Below, piece by piece: positions 6,277 through 8,395 of a DNA stretch of 8,395 bases; the first letter of the stretch is position 1, and every line of letters starts with the position of its first letter. The notes below the pieces were generated by a model that was given only the letters and a program-made list of their open reading frames with translations, was not told where the DNA came from and searched no databases. A program made the position numbers and the translations under genes. Origin of the DNA: Planctomycetaceae bacterium (GTDB lineage: Bacteria > Planctomycetota > Planctomycetia > Pirellulales > UBA1268); the NCBI GenBank assembly GCA_947464585.1, contig CANHYS010000062.1:1-8395 (forward strand), read 5' to 3'.

Positions 6277-7797
6277 ATGGCCAAGATTTCCGCTTCGGAC
6301 ACGTCTCGTCCCTTGGTGGCGATGCTCGTCAAACACCACTTCTGGCTTTTGGCGCTCGTCGTGCCGTTGCTGTTGCTGCCATTGGTGTTCCTCGCCCGAG
6401 GGAAGCTGACCTCGCAGATCGAGGCCGTGCGAGAGCAGATCAAGGGACACCTCACGGCGTTGCAGAGCGTGCGACGCATCCCCCAGCATCCAAACACCTC
6501 GTGGGCAAACGACATCGATACAAGCACCATGCGGGTCAAGCGGGAAACGTTTGCCGAGTGGCGGAAGTTCTGGGACAGCCAGCGGTCGCTTCGCGTCTGG
6601 CCCGAATCGTTGGGGCCCGATTTCGTGAAGGCGGTCGAGTCGTTGAAGCCGGACGGCAAACTGTCTCCGCGGTTGCTCGAGCGCTACCAGAACAACGTAC
6701 GCATGCTGGTTCGGACACTGCCCACAAACTTGGGTGTGGAAGATGCCATGAGAGACATCAACGAGGCAGGGCAGGCGCCGGCCCGCCAGCAGCCGCTTCG
6801 TCCGGAGATGATGCGGCCCGGCATGGGACCGGCGGGAGTGGTGCCGGAGGTGTCGCCCTATGTCGCGACGTGGAGCCCGGAAAACCAGCAGAAGATCTAT
6901 GAATCCTTCGACTGGGACAAGAAGCCATCCACCGCGAAGGTGCTGCTGGCCCAGGAAGAGTTGTGGGTCTATGGGCTCCTCTGTGACGCGGTGGCGCAGA
7001 TCAACAAGCCGGCCACGGGGCCGCACAACGCCGCCATCGCGAGCATCGACGAACTCTACGTCGGGTATCGGGCGGCAGAAGACAATCCGGGAGGTGGCAA
7101 CGGCGGGCGTGTCATCCGCATGGTCGCGAAAGACAATCCTGATGCGATGATGGCGCCGCCACCGGACATGATGGCACCGGACGCATCCGGGGCTCCCGTG
7201 GGTCGTCCGCCCAACCCGCGGTTTGAAGGGGGGCAGCGTGGTGGTCGCATGGCCGCTCCGATGCCGTCTCCAGAGGAAGCCGCGGCGCCGGTGGATGCGG
7301 ACGTTCCGCTCCGCAACTGGATCTATGTCGACTTCGCGGGGAAGCCGCTGAGTGCCGCCGAGTTGGAGGCGGCGATCGACAGTCAGATGATTCACCTGAT
7401 GCCGTTCGTGTTGCGCGTCGTGATCGATCAGCGACAGATCGACGCGTTGCTCGTCGGCCTCGCAGCCTCTGCCATTCCCATCGATGTTCGCCAGGTTCGG
7501 ATCAATGCCCCGACATCGGGGCAGCCCGGGGCGCCATCCATGCCATCCATGTCATCCGTGCCATCCATGCCTGACGGGGGTGGGCTCGGCGGCCCGGCCG
7601 GTGCCGGAAGATATTACGACGTGACCCTCGAGCTTCGCGGCACTGTTGGTCTGGCGACGCCGCCAAACGAGAAAACCGTCGGCTTGGAGCCTGGGCAGGG
7701 TGATGCGGTGGCTCCTGCCGATGCTGGGGAAAAGGTGGCTCCGGCACCCAAGGCAGCGCTGTTGAATCGGCCCACGCGCAGGAGGATCGCGTCATGA
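6277..7797 (+). CDS. Inner-membrane pilus assembly protein with PilO-like layout
   Basis: A 506-residue protein of the alignment complex, assigned mainly by layout and position after pilM-pilN. A short cytosolic N-terminus (1-21) is followed by one membrane helix (about 22-39) and a helical, coiled-coil-prone start (42-60), as in PilO. The periplasmic part has a mid-region with QEELWVYGLLCDAVAQIN (226-243), a Gly/Pro/Met-rich linker (about 269-340), and a C-terminal ferredoxin-like-looking block split by a Pro/Ser/Met insert: IYVDFAGKPL (349-358), MPFVLRVVIDQRQIDALLVG (375-394), and YYDVTLELRGTVGLA (446-460). Ordinary PilO is only about 200 residues, so this version is much enlarged. It starts 63 bases after the previous stop with no clear Shine-Dalgarno site. 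A GspM-like protein of a type II secretion system is the main alternative. The protein did not match a family I recognise end to end. Confidence 0.65.
   Translation: MAKISASDTSRPLVAMLVKHHFWLLALVVPLLLLPLVFLARGKLTSQIEAVREQIKGHLTALQSVRRIPQHPNTSWANDIDTSTMRVKRETFAEWRKFWDSQRSLRVWPESLGPDFVKAVESLKPDGKLSPRLLERYQNNVRMLVRTLPTNLGVEDAMRDINEAGQAPARQQPLRPEMMRPGMGPAGVVPEVSPYVATWSPENQQKIYESFDWDKKPSTAKVLLAQEELWVYGLLCDAVAQINKPATGPHNAAIASIDELYVGYRAAEDNPGGGNGGRVIRMVAKDNPDAMMAPPPDMMAPDASGAPVGRPPNPRFEGGQRGGRMAAPMPSPEEAAAPVDADVPLRNWIYVDFAGKPLSAAELEAAIDSQMIHLMPFVLRVVIDQRQIDALLVGLAASAIPIDVRQVRINAPTSGQPGAPSMPSMSSVPSMPDGGGLGGPAGAGRYYDVTLELRGTVGLATPPNEKTVGLEPGQGDAVAPADAGEKVAPAPKAALLNRPTRRRIAS
7534..7569 (+). repeat. In-frame 9-base minisatellite encoding Pro-Ser-Met
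   Basis: Four 9-base units: CCATCCATG twice, TCATCCGTG, then CCATCCATG. They encode PSM-PSM-SSV-PSM (residues 420-431 of the PilO-like protein). The unit length is a multiple of three, so gain or loss of units would change linker length without a frameshift. Confidence 0.85.
7780..7785 (+). promoter_or_regulatory. Strong Shine-Dalgarno site AGGAGG
   Basis: A full AGGAGG eight bases before the ATG at 7794, inside the end of the preceding gene. It fixes the start of the next gene and contrasts with the other plus-strand genes here, which lack a good site. Confidence 0.8.
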
Positions 7798-8395
7798 AAG
7801 CGCCCCGTATTGCATTCAACAAGGATGCGCTGCTGACGTTCTTGCTCGTTCACGGCGAGAAGGTGATTGCCGTCATGGTCGGCTTGGCGGCGTGCGCGCT
7901 GGCCTGGGGCGGCGTGTCGGCTCTCCGCAACATGCGGCCCACGTCGGAGCAGCAACCGGAGGCGATCGTCGCCGATGCGGCGACAACCGCCGAGCACATC
8001 GAGGCGGTGAAGATCGCTCCGGATGATGAACTGACCAGCGAGAAGGGGCTGGCCGACACCGTGGCCCAATGGCTGTCGCCGAAAATCACACCCGCGCCGC
8101 CGCAGGTGGTATTCAACAAGCCGCTGTTCGGAGAACTCGCCAGGCGAAGCAGCCCCGACATTCTGCCGATCGAAGACCTGCAGGCCGTCGCGGGCGTTGC
8201 CGTCATGGCGCGGAAGCCCAAGCTGGTCGGCGATCGGCCGGTTCCTGACCGTCCCCTCAACCTCGACGCCAACAACGTGCCGAAGCCTGGCAAGCCGCCG
8301 AAGGGTGGTGGCCGTGGTGGTCCCGTGCAGCCGGTGCCACCGCAGCCGCCGAATATGGGATTGATGCCGCCCCAGCCTGACCCGAATGCCATTCA
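7794..8395 (+). CDS. Single-pass membrane protein in the PilP position (3' part outside the window)
   Basis: Two hundred codons are present and the frame is still open at the right edge. The start is set by an ATGA overlap with the previous stop plus AGGAGG upstream. The protein has a short N-terminus with HGEK (20-23), one membrane helix (about 24-44), and a polar, acidic stretch (47-85). A more conserved-looking block follows: VVFNKPLFGEL (105-115) and DILPIEDLQAVAGVAVMARK (122-141). From about residue 142 it becomes a Pro/Gly/Lys-rich linker with several PQP and PPQ runs. The ILPIEDL...G pattern faintly recalls the PLESL..VG segment before the PilP beta domain, and PilP normally follows PilO and links to the PilQ secretin. 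That is a guess from gene order. A GspC-like or clade-specific protein is equally possible. It has no lipoprotein signal, unlike typical PilP. Confidence 0.8.
   Translation, partial: MKAPRIAFNKDALLTFLLVHGEKVIAVMVGLAACALAWGGVSALRNMRPTSEQQPEAIVADAATTAEHIEAVKIAPDDELTSEKGLADTVAQWLSPKITPAPPQVVFNKPLFGELARRSSPDILPIEDLQAVAGVAVMARKPKLVGDRPVPDRPLNLDANNVPKPGKPPKGGGRGGPVQPVPPQPPNMGLMPPQPDPNAI

Noticed and set aside
5983..7395. A 470-codon open frame on the minus strand
   Set aside because: It is antisense to the end of pilM and the PilO-like gene, very rich in Arg and His, with no recognisable motif.
1..8395. CRISPR array, insertion sequence or phage genes
   Set aside because: No regularly spaced repeat series, transposase motif, long terminal inverted repeat or phage structural protein was seen.

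Overview
The window is GC-rich bacterial DNA and looks like a chromosomal segment of a planctomycete, probably of the Pirellula/Rhodopirellula type. That placement is an inference. It rests on the cmk-plsC pair, the large GH38-like protein, and a pilM gene fused to a pilN-like part and followed by long Pro/Gly-rich membrane proteins. No database search was possible.

There are two divergent gene blocks. On the minus strand (window positions 3692 down to 1), three genes are joined by two ATGA overlaps and read as one operon: a GH38-like glycosidase-fold protein of 868 residues, cytidylate kinase (cmk, 221 residues), and a PlsC-type 1-acyl-glycerol-3-phosphate acyltransferase cut off by the window's left edge. 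cmk and plsC supply nucleotide and phospholipid precursors. The job of the GH38-like protein is unknown, and its family nucleophile position appears to be changed.

On the plus strand (4063 to the right edge), a type IV pilus alignment-complex operon begins. Its first gene is a PilM actin-like domain fused in one chain to a PilN-like inner-membrane protein. The second is a single-pass membrane protein with a PilO-like layout. The third, overlapping it by ATGA behind a strong Shine-Dalgarno site, is a single-pass protein in the position PilP usually holds, cut off by the right edge. Together they would make the inner-membrane platform that links the pilus motor to the outer-membrane secretin.

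The 370-base divergent gap (3693-4062) is the least ordinary part. It holds a degenerate heptanucleotide tandem repeat, two copies of a 16-base direct repeat 168 bases apart, and a GNRA-capped hairpin. It also holds a plus-strand intrinsic terminator with no protein gene in front of it, a small near-palindrome, and a sigma70-like promoter for the pilus operon. The terminator's 5' arm could instead pair with an upstream segment, so this is either a small-RNA locus or an attenuator-like element.

No tRNA, rRNA, CRISPR array, insertion sequence or phage gene was found.
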